Assembly: GCA_019843655.1 (NCBI GenBank)
Contig: JACDQD010000103.1
Location: forward strand, 868,001 to 932,000
Length of the DNA stretch: 64,000 nt
Reading direction: 5' to 3'
Origin: Lethocerus indicus
Taxonomy: Eukaryota > Arthropoda > Insecta > Hemiptera > Belostomatidae
Part shown: one piece after another, positions 23,240-33,259 of the stretch
How the letters are laid out: the number at the start of each line of letters is the position of its first letter
How positions within the stretch are numbered: position 1 is the stretch's first letter
Program-made: the position numbers and the translations under genes
The notes under the pieces: generated by a model
Seen by the model: only the letters and a program-made list of their open reading frames with translations
Database searches by the model: none
What the model was told of the DNA's origin: nothing

Positions 23240-23820
23240 TCCCTCGGACCAGACAGATAAAGTATGAACCGAGGGTCGCCCTGTTAAGTTGCTGAGTTTT
23301 CCGGTCCCTTACAAGGAAAAAGGCTCTCAGAGTTACTCAGAGCAACACGGTGATATCAGAGAAATATTACTGTAATGTACTTTTAATTCGATCTAAGGCA
23401 TTTTATCGATAATACCCAACAGTCTGGGTCGTCATATTGGAATCTAAATCCGATAACCTGTTGACAGTCCTGTTAAAATAATATCAAATATTAATTTTTA
23501 TTGACAACAGCACTCGACTTATAAGACGAATTGTGCTTCTATTATATACGTTAAAGGCCGTTATTTAATTCAAATAATATAAATCAAATGTGTTCTCATT
23601 TAGTAGTTAATCCTGTAGATTATACGAATATGGCAATAATTTGAATTATAAATTATATATTGAAACACTCGAGCGGCATTTAAAATTGAAATTGGACCCT
23701 TCTGAAATCAAATAATTGAGGTAGTCATATGAAACACACAATTCCGAATTTTTGAACCTTTGAAAATCATTTCACCGGGTTTCAAAAAAGGGTAAATATT
23801 ACTGTATTGTTACGGAACGA
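23240..23820. other. AT-rich non-coding DNA
   Basis: Nothing supported. Confidence 0.5.
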
Positions 23821-24110
23821 AAAGGAAGTATCTTCATTGGCGTGCGGGATGGCGGGGGGCGGGGGTTAGGGCTAATTGCTAAAAATGAAGCCCCATCAGG
23901 GTACGGTGGCCCCGCGGTGCTGATTACTCTGCTAAAAGAAGTTTTCCCCCCCGACCAGCGGCGGGGCCCCCCACTAGGTTCAATTACTCGGGGCCGTTGT
24001 TCAACCTTATATTGCTAATTTCCTCCTTTTTTTATATTCAGCTTCTTTCCGCCCGGGAAGTTGCGCGTTGGAAATTAGAGATTTTCGGCGCTTAGTTCGC
24101 GAATAAACGC
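23820..24110. other. GC-rich patch and polypyrimidine tract
   Basis: G-runs and C-runs at 23850-24000 are followed by a plus-strand acceptor-like TTTTTTTATATTCAG ending near 24041. No donor of matching quality follows. Confidence 0.4.
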
Positions 24111-24154
24111 GGCACTGAATGAAAGATATTGGAGACATCATTTTTTTTCGGGCC

Positions 24155-24380
24155 CTCTTAATTATTTATAAAATCGTATTAAAGGCGTTTCGACCTCGTC
24201 CGCCGGGTCATTAAAGTAAATTTAGCTATTAAACGAGTTAATCAAGAGGCAATAAATTACAAAATTACGACGAAAAATAGTGGAAACATAATTGGCTAAA
24301 TAATCATATTCCTAATTATTTAAATTAATGAAGGAACTCGAGTTGAATTATTAAAGAGCCAGATTACATTAATTATTTTA
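24155..24380. promoter_or_regulatory. Dense cluster of ATTA/TAAT homeodomain core words
   Basis: By eye I count 20 ATTA or TAAT words in about 225 bp, mixed with CG-containing words such as GCCGGGTCATTAAAG. Random AT-rich sequence would give roughly a third of that. Homeodomain proteins bind this core, so an enhancer is possible, but AT-rich words alone do not prove one. Confidence 0.3.
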
Positions 24381-24956
24381 TGTTAGTAAGCTATCTTTAT
24401 GTAAATACAAAAAAGAAATAATATTATTAGAAAACAATACATTCTTAAAAGTGTCGTTTCCGCTTTGAAATAATTTTGGAAATTTTAGCTACAAATTTAA
24501 TGGAAAGTAATTTATTAATGTAATAACCAATTTTTATGGAAGGTAACGAATGTTCTTATATTTTAGAACGTAAGAAATATATTGAATACAAACTGTTTAA
24601 ATAACGATGTTTAAGTAATTTTAGGAATAAAAAATTAACTGGAGTATAATCGTCTTTATCTGTGATTATGTTCCTAATGACACATTGAACATGTGATAAT
24701 TGGCACAGACTACATACACACTGAATTTTTGAAAGGTATCTGTTCCTTATACCTGCATCTGTTAATGTATAATACCTTCACTACCTTAGCAGCGGTATAT
24801 AAAATTTATTGAAAATTTTCCATCGTCGTTGGTTCTGATTAGTCCGCCCACTTTCTCAGTTAATGTACGGTGTTGCCGTTCCACCATCTTGGCGCTCCGG
24901 AGGTATTAATGCCTTATGCATATTCAAACCCGTCCCCGGGCCCGTACCGCAGAGTC

Positions 24957-24960
<4 letters not shown>
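24381..24960. other. AT-rich non-coding DNA
   Basis: Nothing supported up to the TC microsatellite. Confidence 0.5.

Positions 24961-25024
<64 letters not shown>
24961..25024. repeat. (TC)32 microsatellite
   Basis: Sixty-four bases of uninterrupted TC, followed by a short CCCT-rich tail. Serine-leucine or Arg-Glu frames across it are artefacts of the repeat. Confidence 0.97.
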
Positions 25025-25028
<4 letters not shown>

Positions 25029-25209
25029 CCCTCTCCTTCATGGCCTACTTATCTCAGAACGGAAGGGAAAAAATTCTAATATTCCATAAGTGTCACATCT
25101 TCATTTCCTTTTCTAGCCGCTACTGGCCGCAGATCCAGCGATAGTTTTCTGGATGGCTGATAACAAAACATAAAGATGATTTCACAATAAATTCAATTTG
25201 TATCTGTCG

Positions 25210-25245
25210 AGGTAATAAAAATTTACCTGAAAGAAAATTATGCGT
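25210..25245 (-). other. Recursive-splice-like AG|GT junction (minus strand)
   Basis: On the minus strand, ATTTTCTTTCAG is followed at once by GTAAAT, with the junction at about 25227/25226. The sequence matches a ratchet-site layout, but it is on the opposite strand from the stronger plus-strand site at 38151/38152, so at least one of them is probably chance. Confidence 0.15.
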
Positions 25246-25380
25246 ATTAAATACCCGGCCCACTAGATAAAAGGATATCTTCTTGCGCTATATAAAAGAC
25301 AAACCAAACAATTTGTTATAATTGAAAAATATTTTACTTGCAATGACCTGCTTTGGTTTCTTCCAAGCTAATTACTTGGT

Positions 25381-25390
25381 TGATTAATCA
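25381..25390. promoter_or_regulatory. TGATTAATCA palindrome, Hox/Exd-like site
   Basis: A perfect 10-bp palindrome that matches the TGATNNAT core bound by Extradenticle/Pbx-Hox dimers. One site alone is weak evidence of function. Confidence 0.25.
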
Positions 25391-25649
25391 TCAAAAATGT
25401 ATGGTACTGGTAATTCGCACAAAAAAGGTTTTTAATAGCGACGGACTTGACGACAGAAAAACGACATGAAAGACAGACATTAAATCTTTTGCCGCAAAAA
25501 ATTAAATTTAATAATTAATGTGTAGATAAAAAAACAACAGAATTTTTAATTACCATCTCGATGAAATGAATGAGATGTATAATTTTTTATGGAGCCATTT
25601 TACAGAATAATACAGACATGTAGTTATAATTTGCAATGTAATTTAGTCC

Positions 25650-25721
25650 GGAACGGAGGATCGAACCGAGATCCTCTGGGCGATGAGAACGGCGGCATTA
25701 AAACTGCAGTTCATCCGTTCC
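25650..25721 (-). other. tRNA-like remnant (72 nt)
   Basis: On the minus strand the 72-nt segment begins GGAACGG and ends CCGTTCC, a perfect 7-bp acceptor-like stem, followed by a G. Near the 3' end is GGTTCGATCC, close to the RNA polymerase III B box. AGGAT and ATCCT pair next to the acceptor arm in the T-arm position, but the loop is 9 nt, and neither a D arm nor an anticodon arm folds properly. It is therefore at most a decayed tRNA or tRNA-derived SINE head. Confidence 0.25.
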
Positions 25722-26520
25722 AATCCTTAGGGAAGCAAAACCCGAACCGGATTCTACAGTGCCCTGGGAGCTCCAATCGCAATCAGTTCATATTTACACT
25801 TTAATTATGACTGTATAGTAGTGAAACTTAATGGCGTGAAGTGGATCACCTAAGGCTCAATCCCTGAGCTTTAAGTGATGCGACCGATATTAAGTCTTGA
25901 TGAATGTGTCCTTTTGAACCGTATTAAAAGAATTTTGGAGCAATGTACAGGGAAAAAAGTCGGAATCAACAGAACGGAGAACTAATTCGGTTTAAATGAG
26001 TTATTTAATTGGGCTGGCGAAACGTTTTCAAGTAGGATGACGAACCCGAAATCCTAATGAGATATCGGGGCACGGTTTCCAATCGTCGAATCGGAAGGGG
26101 CTGCGGGCGTAGGCGATTTTCATTTATTTGCCTGCCGTCGTTAAATTGGGCGCCGTCCCCTCGTCCCTCCACCCCCAACCGCTAATAGTGACGCATAAGC
26201 ACAACTGGGATACTCTTGTTACCACAATTAGCATCCTGCCACTGATTATGCGCAGCGATCACGTATATCCGTACCGGCAATTATAATTGTGAAGCACACG
26301 CCTGATCATCTCCTGACGTATTAACATTCGCCGAATTCATCGTGGGCCACCTGTTCAATAATAAATCTGTGTGCCCCGGTATCCCGGATAGCTTACTTAG
26401 TCGGAATTTCGTAAGCATACTACTTGAAAGAAGGTCCTTTATCGCAATAATGTAGCCCAACAACTGTAGGGCTACACGCACTTTATCTCCAAACAATTAT
26501 TTCTTCAATTTTATTTTTTA
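25722..26520. other. Non-coding DNA with a GC patch
   Basis: A GC-richer mixed block at about 26040-26280 ends in the 12-bp palindrome CAATTATAATTG (26278-26289). No gene seen. Confidence 0.45.
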
Positions 26521-26524
26521 ACAG

Positions 26525-26715
26525 GTGAAATATTAATAATAACCTACGTAACCGGAAAATCAATAATAAGCGGCCAAAATAAACGTGATCTGTTTAATCA
26601 AACTTATCCCGATTTTACTATATTTAAAGTAGAGTGGAATACCTGTTACAAGAGTACGGTATTTAAAGTAGATTTCTTAATAAATAGGGTACCAAAATCG
26701 GGAACGCTTCTTTAG
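26525..26715 (+). CDS. Candidate terminal exon behind a strong acceptor, 63 codons
   Basis: The polypyrimidine tract CAATTTTATTTTTTAACAG ends at 26524. After two bases a frame runs 26527-26715 to TAG. The peptide is ordinary in composition (for example NKRDLFNQTYPDFTIFKVEW) although the DNA is very AT-rich. No family recognised. AG is followed by GTGAAA, so the junction is also weakly ratchet-like. The frame contains the direct and inverted repeats listed next, which argues against strong coding constraint. Confidence 0.13.
26608..26702. repeat. Nested direct and inverted repeats
   Basis: CCCGATTTT (26608-26616) and AAAATCGGG (26694-26702) are inverted. Between them TATTTAAAGTAGA occurs at 26621-26633 and 26660-26672. 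The arrangement resembles a tiny foldback element or paired regulatory site. Confidence 0.6.
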
Positions 26716-28420
26716 TTAATACATTAAACGGTAATATATAACGGCGAGCTAGATACTAACCCGGAATAATCTGTTGTCTTGCGGGCATGGTATCAGCGCC
26801 TTTTCTACTCGGTTCCCTTCAAGCCATTCAGCACGAAATTTTTTTGCAGTTAAATCGAGAAAAATTCTCCCTGCATTCTTTTTGTATCTCATTTCAAGTT
26901 TGCACTTTGTTCGCTCAAAGGTATTGCAATACGGGGGACGAGGGTGGAAATATCTATTTTCCAATTAACCTTCATTTCCCCAAGTTAACCCATTCCATTG
27001 TTTGATTGTTGCTGGTGAAAGAAATAATACATACAATTACATCCTTGGATTGGGCTTTTGATTTAAAGTTATAGATACCTTCTCTTTTAAGAGATTTAAA
27101 CGATTCATGAAATGAATTTTCCCCGCTTGAAATCGATATTTAATCGCGGACACCGTAAGATGAAATATTTCTTTCCGGACAGGGCACAATTATGATGGCA
27201 GACGCGCCCTCGGAGAAACCAATAAGACCCCTTTTAATAAACGCGAAATTCCTCTTGTATTACGAGTTGCCGAACTTAATAAGTTGCCAGGAGTTTCGTC
27301 TATTTTTAACTTATGGAAAGGCCGCATTTTTCGGTACACCCGAATATTTCGGCCTCGCAATCAGGGAAGTGGTAGCAACGTCGTTAATATTAGATTTAAT
27401 CTGCCGAAGGCAATCGGAGGAAAAAGCTCAATGAGGACGTGGGAAACAAAAAAAGGTTAAATACTGATTATTAACATCGAAGTTATGAAATGCCCATGTG
27501 TTATCTGCTAATTGATTGTTTCCAATATGAAATTTTGTTGAACCTTTGAAAACATTTTCAATTAAATGTCCGCCACCACCACCGGGGATGGTGGATGGTT
27601 ATATACAATAAAATATTCGTGTCCTATATGTTTTATAAATGATACAAGAAGGGGATTGATAATATTGGGTGATCAGAGCGGCAATGTACTTTATGTTACT
27701 GACATTTATTGAATTTTTGGTTTCCCCGTAAGCCCATTCGGACCCCTGTAATGGCTCTCGATACTTTCCACAGCCTGTCGGTCGAACGACTTTGGGAATT
27801 GTTCCAACTTATTTGGTTGATATAAAATACGCTTGAAAATATTCAAGTCCAAAAACTAAATAATAATTTGGAAGTACTAATTATTATATTTAAAATTATT
27901 TATTATCAGGTAGTGATTATTTAGACAGATGCTTCCGGCGTAATGATCCGGATAATCCGGAGCATATATGGTATCCTAGAAACAAGGCTGCACATTAAGT
28001 CTGCAAATTAATTCTATTTATTCAATTTAAAATTGCACATAAATACAAAGCTCTCTATGAACAGATTTCGATCCTACAGAATTCTTGATCCGGAATTCTA
28101 CCGAGTTATATAACCTTCTTTATATATAATTCTCTATGTGACTGCACTTATCATCAGGGTTATTTTTCATTTTAAATTGGAAGAAAGTTTCTAAGGAGAA
28201 TAAAGCATTTTTTGAATTGTAAACTTTCTATTTTTTATATCTGCTCGCGTAAGACGCTCCATTTGAAAGAGGGTTAAATACTAAATAACGCTTCTCTCAC
28301 TACGCGTTTCCTCTATTCCGAACCTTGTCCATTGAGGCCACCTCTGTGTTATTAAACTTTATCCTAATAAACGCCGAGTGTGTGTAACGAGTTAAAATTA
28401 TACACGCTGAGAAGAAATAG
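26716..28420. other. AT-rich non-coding DNA
   Basis: Opposed short frames at 26749-27005 and one plus frame at 27192-27434 show no recognised domain. A CCACCACCACC/GGTGG foldback-like word lies near 27575. No gene is supported. Confidence 0.4.
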
Positions 28421-28429
28421 TCTGACAAA

Positions 28430-28740
28430 CGCAAACATGGTACGGGGCGCCTTTCCCTGTTGTAATCTCCCTCTCCGCCTCCGAGCCCTGTTGTCTTATC
28501 ATTTAACGTCCTTGTTTTCTTAACCGTTTTAATTTACGCTCGGCCGGGAAGAATAATAAAACAATATAATCTTGGGAACCGGTTGCCGGCGGGCCGTGGC
28601 TGTACCCCAACCGAGCGTCGGTTAAGGGAGACTGCATTAAAGTGAAAATCCACCTTGGCCCGCCTTCATTCACTCACGGCTCTTCAGGACCGACCTGTGA
28701 GTGAAATAGTCGGATGGCAGGCGGATAGTTAAACCTGAAT
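28430..28740. other. GC patch ending in a 9-bp hairpin
   Basis: TTCACTCAC (28669-28677) and GTGAGTGAA (28697-28705) pair perfectly around a 19-base loop. The 3' arm contains a GTGAGT donor-like word. Possibly a structured RNA element if transcribed, but nothing identifies it. Confidence 0.45.
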
Positions 28741-29400
28741 AGACTACTATTTTGTGGGAGCAAAACGACCTATCGTATTGTTTATGAAAAAGATTTATTT
28801 TCACAATTTATTATGGTGGAACAACATCATATATTATAGAATAGTTTTATGGAGGCCACGATTTTGTCTCCTCACTTGTCTCGTCTATCTTCAAATAATG
28901 GGGCGTCTTCAACCTTAGATGGGATAGCTGTCATCAGACTGTATTTTCTCTCTGTCATGAGCCAAAAGATGATTTTCCATATGTGTAATGTAGTTTGCGG
29001 TTATATTCTCCTCTTGATAGAAACGGAAACGTATAACCGATATGTTTGTTCTTGAGTTATTGGTCAGAAATTATTTATTGAGTTTTCAATACTTATTTGC
29101 CTTCTTTGTTACTCATCTGGAACATAACTCTGCGATGGAAAACATATGAAGGTGTAATATTAATAATTTTATAAACGCTTTATGAAGATATTTTTTCTAC
29201 ATTGTATATCGAGTTTTCTCTTGTCGTAATCTTTACTTACTTAGTTTGTCAGATTCGGCATATTGGATTTAACGAGTCCCTTCCCCGTGCCTTATTACTC
29301 AGATTTATTATAAACTTCTGTACCGACGAATCGATACGTTCCATATTTATGGCCATTTTTCATAACTTACCTAAAGCCCGACACCGGCTCATAAGCAAGT
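28741..29400. other. AT-rich non-coding DNA
   Basis: Two short plus frames (28849-29055 and 29202-29432) have no motif. Nothing else seen. Confidence 0.45.
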
Positions 29401-29690
29401 TCGCCCCGGGAGTGACGACACTCCTTACTTAGTGCAGAGGGCCAGCAACTTCGGCAAAGTTTCGCCCGGGCGAGGATTTTCTTATGACGCGGCGAAAGTG
29501 AGAGTTAGCGTGCGAGTGCGTGCGCGCGTCCGTGCGTGTATAGGCGTACGTGGGGAATGAAAAACGGGGCCGGGGAAAAACTGAGTTAACGCTAAAATAA
29601 TTGGTAGGTAAATTCAGAGGGGGTTGGACCGTTGTGGAGGGTCGACGGGGGTTTACTTGGCCGTAAAATCGGTTTTTGCAGTAATGGGTG
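29400..29690. other. GC patch with alternating GT/GC tract
   Basis: From about 29509 to 29552 purine and pyrimidine mostly alternate (GTGCGTGCGCGCG and similar), a sequence type that favours Z-DNA. The complementary type (CA/CG) occurs at 30608-30651. Confidence 0.55.
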
Positions 29691-29699
29691 CCAACCCTA

Positions 29700-30410
29700 T
29701 CTGGTTTTTTTTCTACAGCGACAGTTCCCTGAATATGCTGTCCTGTGCATGTTTAAAATGACACCTTAATGACTACACCAGAAATAAATCTAGTATTAAA
29801 CGCATAAAATCGGTGCTTTACCTCTTAGGGTGTAAATATTTCCGTAGGGATTTCAAAACATTGTTATCTGTGAATAGAACGCCGCGTTTTTTATATATTA
29901 CGATACATCATTATAGCTATCACAGTATAGTTTAAACCATATATTCTAAAATTTAAAAATCAAATGTTCGTTTCTTTTTAACTGCCCTGAGATCTACTGC
30001 CTTCTGTCGTTTATTTGATTCTTAGAACATCTTTTATTTCTCTGTTCATAGTGAAATAATGATTTCACTAAATTTGAATTTTATTTGCGTTCTTTTAAAT
30101 TACGAAAAAGAACTATATATGAATAAACTGTACTGTGAATCTTTATAAATTCCAACATTTCTATTCAACGGGTTATATTTTACATACAGTCAATATTTAA
30201 TTTCGTTTGGGAATAGCAGACATTGAAGACGGCAGTATTTTGAATTGAATTCTTATTTCCACTTGGGAAGAACTTCTCTTACGGATTTCATACTGGGAAT
30301 ATCTCCAATTAAAACGAATGTCTTATCTCACCGAATGATCGCGGCGATACTGTATATATAAAGTTACACTTACGGTTGGGAAACTTTTAGCAGTAACACA
30401 GATAACTTTA
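29700..30410. other. AT-rich DNA with a 9-bp perfect hairpin
   Basis: TAGTGAAAT (30049-30057) and ATTTCACTA (30062-30070) pair perfectly around AATG. A strong plus acceptor-like sequence (TTTTTTTTCTACAG) ends near 29718 without a matching donor. Confidence 0.5.
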
Positions 30411-30419
30411 CAATATCTT

Positions 30420-30670
30420 GAACGAAGTCAAAAGTGCGTCCGTGCCGCCTCCTCCTCCGCCTCCGAAGGTTAACTTTCGCCCTCCCCCGGCCTATGGCGA
30501 GAGCCGGGGAGAAACTCTCTCGGTACGGCTCGCGTTCAAGAATTATGGTCCAACTAGATTATCCCGCCCCCCTCCCGCTCATCCCTTTTGTACGTTTACT
30601 CCATACAAATACGCACGCACCTACACGCGCACACCGCCCATACACACACGCGGTTGACCAATAATTTATT
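30420..30670. other. GC patch with CA/CG alternating tract
   Basis: CCTCCTCCGCCTCCG-type triplets precede an alternating ACGCACGCAC...CACACACGCG tract at about 30608-30651. Overlapping frames in different phases show this is not coding. Confidence 0.5.
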
Positions 30671-30882
30671 TCATAGCCGCCGGCACGATATTCTAAAAGG
30701 GGCCCGAGGTTTATAGCCAATAATTTCCAGTCCGTTTTCTGACCCCACCCCATTTCGTAATATATGACTTTTGAAGTACCGAAGAAAAACTGGACCCCTG
30801 ATATAGTTTGGGCGATTCGTTTTAGTCGTACTAATTTTTTTAAGCATAATATATTTCAAATTTGCAAGGAAAATTCGGCCCA

Positions 30883-30940
30883 CCAGGTGGACTCGAATCC
30901 GGGTCGAAATCCTCTGCTTCCGCTAACCTATACGGGATCC
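30883..30940 (-). mobile_element. tRNA-derived SINE fragment or tRNA pseudogene
   Basis: On the minus strand, a tRNA A-box-like GTATAGGTTAGCG is followed by GAAGCAGAGG and then GACCCGGATTCGAGTCC, a near-perfect B box in the usual order. The word order matches tRNA-derived sequences, but the gap between the boxes is shorter than in a functional tRNA, so the D/anticodon region is deleted. No target-site duplication or A/T tail could be confirmed. Confidence 0.45.
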
Positions 30941-31077
30941 TAATCACCGACGACTTCCAAATTTCCCGTGGTTTGCTCCTTCTTTTAATTGACTCCGGTT
31001 TGAATACCACTATTGGATCGAATCGTTCATAATTCCCAAATTTTAACTATTTACGAGATCATCCATTTAATATTTTC

Positions 31078-31398
31078 TTGTTTATAGGCCAACACCTTAT
31101 TCTAACTGTTGTTGTTAACGCCAAAACTCCTGGCGGAAAAATTATTGATGAATACGTTGATGGAAGAAACAACTTCTTTTGTGGAGTAGTAATACTAATT
31201 CGGATGTTTCACATGACCGATTCATTCTGTTGGATGATCCTTCTTGACCCGTTGTCCTTTATGATGTCACCTTTACGCCCACAGGGGTCTCCCAGTTTCT
31301 GCTCGGTCGATTCGTACATCCTAATGATGATCTGGTCAAAGCATCCGTCCTCTCGGTCAGCTGGGCCCAGGTCATATATATATTCTTTTAGAGATTAG
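31078..31398 (+). CDS. Unassigned open frame behind a strong acceptor
   Basis: TTTAATATTTTCTTGTTTATAG ends at about 31088, a good 3' splice site. The frame continues to TAG at 31398. Its first part (for example TPGGKIIDEYVDGRNNF) is protein-like; the later part is Met/Ser-rich and hydrophobic. Over that later part the minus strand is open too and gives a more charged peptide, so the strand is uncertain. No good donor or polyadenylation signal was found. Confidence 0.13.
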   Translation: MFIGQHLILTVVVNAKTPGGKIIDEYVDGRNNFFCGVVILIRMFHMTDSFCWMILLDPLSFMMSPLRPQGSPSFCSVDSYILMMIWSKHPSSRSAGPRSYIYSFRD

Positions 31399-31399
31399 A

Positions 31400-32000
31400 A
31401 GATTAAAAATTGGAAGAGTAAGCCTAAGCCATTATTGTTTCTCTCGGCCCGCCAAGATTCGCTTTAATCCGTAGCTAGGGAAACCAAAATTCTCGTAGAT
31501 TTGGCATAAGTCGCTTTGATTAAATGTTCAACAGATAGTGGACTCAAGATTATATCGGAATTCAATCATACAAGGTCAAAATATTAGTTAAATATATGAG
31601 TGAGAATAATTCAGACAATAGTGTTAACGCCCTGTTTGGGACAAACGATTAATTCCTGAACGGTGAAAGTTAGGCTTTCTCCAAAGGCGAAATTGTGTTG
31701 TAGAGGAGCGGGAGATGCTGATAAAGCGATCATCTCCGGCGTCGAAGGTGGGCTAATGGTATTGTCGGTGGGTCGGGCCCCCTCGAGTGGACGACGAATG
31801 GTGGGCTCTCGAACGACCATAGATCACCTGCCCCTCTGAAACTTGGCCCGGGTCAATCCAATACCGCTGAAATATTAGCGGGGCCTCCTTTTACGCCCTC
31901 CCTATGTATAAAACATACGCCGCCCGGCCTCTGTGTATAAATTGGAAAACGCGGCCTTCAATTTTACCCCAGCCGAGGTATACGGGGATATATCTTGGCC
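31400..32000. other. Non-coding DNA
   Basis: A moderately GC-rich stretch at 31680-31880 carries a short minus frame with no motif. Nothing else supported. Confidence 0.4.
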
Positions 32001-32070
32001 TTTGCCTGCAGTTGCATTGTTTATTCATTCCGGGTCGAGGGTGATTAAAATGGAAAAATATTCTGTAAGT
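31994..32070 (+). other. Candidate 53-nt exon between strong splice signals
   Basis: CTTGGCCTTTGCCTGCAG ends at 32011 and GTAAGT begins at 32065. The 53 bases between are open in one frame only: two leading bases plus 17 codons, ending on a codon boundary (peptide ALFIHSGSRVIKMEKYS). Size and phase match the candidate at 38152-38204. A few such pairs per strand are expected by chance. Confidence 0.18.
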
Positions 32071-32764
32071 GCTCAACGATAAGGTCACGGCATATAGCGA
32101 CGGTGTTGTAAGTGGCTATCTCGCGGTAGGACGAAGGAGGTGGGTTGTAATGAGAAAAACATGTATTGTACATGTTATTAACAATCAATTGGAACAGGCT
32201 AATTAATGAATGTAATTAATTTATATTACTATATCTTTCGATTTTCGTTTCCATACAATGCGATAGTTCAACCGCAATGAACAATATATTACTGGAATTC
32301 CCCTTAATATTTGACGGTAAGTTGTCCCAAAACCAGTGCACCATAGCAATATAACTGATATTTCAACAATGTCAAATCGCATTGTTGGTCGTACCACGAA
32401 GTACCACACCGTGCTTTTTAGTAATTAGGGTTCGAACGCGCTTTCTCCGCGATTCCGAGACCGGTCCGCATCCTAATCAAGGGCGGTTTAGTACGCATTC
32501 AATCGTATCCAGTTCAACAGTATGTGAATCAATATTTCACTGCGAAATAGCAATTGCGCACAGGAATTTAGTCTCGACATGGAATGAGTGACCGAGGTAT
32601 AAATGACTTCTCTCGACTGCGGAAGTTTCAGAACACGCGAACTACCAATCGAATATAGCGAACATAGCAATACGCTCTAATACATTCGATTGTTGAATGT
32701 ATTTTAGGCTCGACACAGCGTCTGGTGTTTCCTATCCAGAATTCTAGAATTAAAAACATTTATT
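32071..32764. other. AT-rich non-coding DNA
   Basis: Opposed short frames only. A GGTTCGAACGC word at 32429-32439 resembles a B box but lacks a partner A box. Confidence 0.45.
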
Positions 32765-33250
32765 TTATTCGAATATTTCATTAACAATAACATATTTTTC
32801 AGTTATACTGCAAATATACGTTCTACGTTCTGTGATTTCAGTTCTTAAGTATGTTCCTAATAAAAAAATCGTAGAAAAAACAATAGTTGTTTCTTGGCAG
32901 ACAATTTGGCCCACAACCGCATATCGATCGGGAGTCAGATTTGTTATCTGAACACTGGCTAATGATGTAAGGCTAAAATTGCTAATGATCCCGGAGTCGG
33001 TGGAAACTTTATGTTTAGGCGTTTGGCCACTATTTTTGGTAATTTTGTAAAGTCCGAGATAAGGATCGGCCGAAAGTTCGAGTCGAATTTTCGGCGGATG
33101 GAATTTTGACGAATATCCTATCATTTGGGATCGTGTAAGCGCTACAGTAAATATATCAGTTAGTGTAGCTGAAAATATTACTTGTACGTTCCGATAATAT
33201 TCTCGCCTAAGTGGGAAGTGAGAAGCACGCCATAGAGCCCGGTCACGCAC
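32765..33250 (-). CDS. Best minus-strand open frame, up to 161 codons, unassigned
   Basis: The frame lies in AT-rich DNA, where stops should be frequent, and ends in TAA at 32765-32767. It has no good ATG at its 5' end. A polypyrimidine acceptor on the same strand (TGCTTCTCACTTCCCACTTAG) falls inside it near 33206, so an exon of about 146 codons starting there is plausible. The peptide is soluble and mixed, with a Ser/Thr-rich middle and an ITNLTPDRYAVVGQIV stretch recalling the edge of a beta-sandwich domain, though I cannot assign a family. A 27-bp near-palindrome (33069-33095) lies inside. It is the frame I would test first. Confidence 0.22.
   Translation of the reverse strand: MRDRALWRASHFPLRREYYRNVQVIFSATLTDIFTVALTRSQMIGYSSKFHPPKIRLELSADPYLGLYKITKNSGQTPKHKVSTDSGIISNFSLTSLASVQITNLTPDRYAVVGQIVCQETTIVFSTIFLLGTYLRTEITERRTYICSITEKYVIVNEIFE
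33069..33095. repeat. 27-bp near-perfect palindrome
   Basis: GCCGAAAGTTCGA, one central G, then TCGAATTTTCGGC. Only one pair is not Watson-Crick, and it is a G:T wobble. Confidence 0.8.
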
Positions 33251-33259
33251 TACCTCCCT

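Noticed and set aside
24856..25144. Open frames with SLSLSL or RERERE runs
   Set aside because: They are translations of the (TC)32 microsatellite in several frames.
32386..32439. tRNA-like A and B boxes
   Set aside because: GGTTCGAACGC is a fair B-box match but the upstream word does not fit an A box and no cloverleaf can be drawn.
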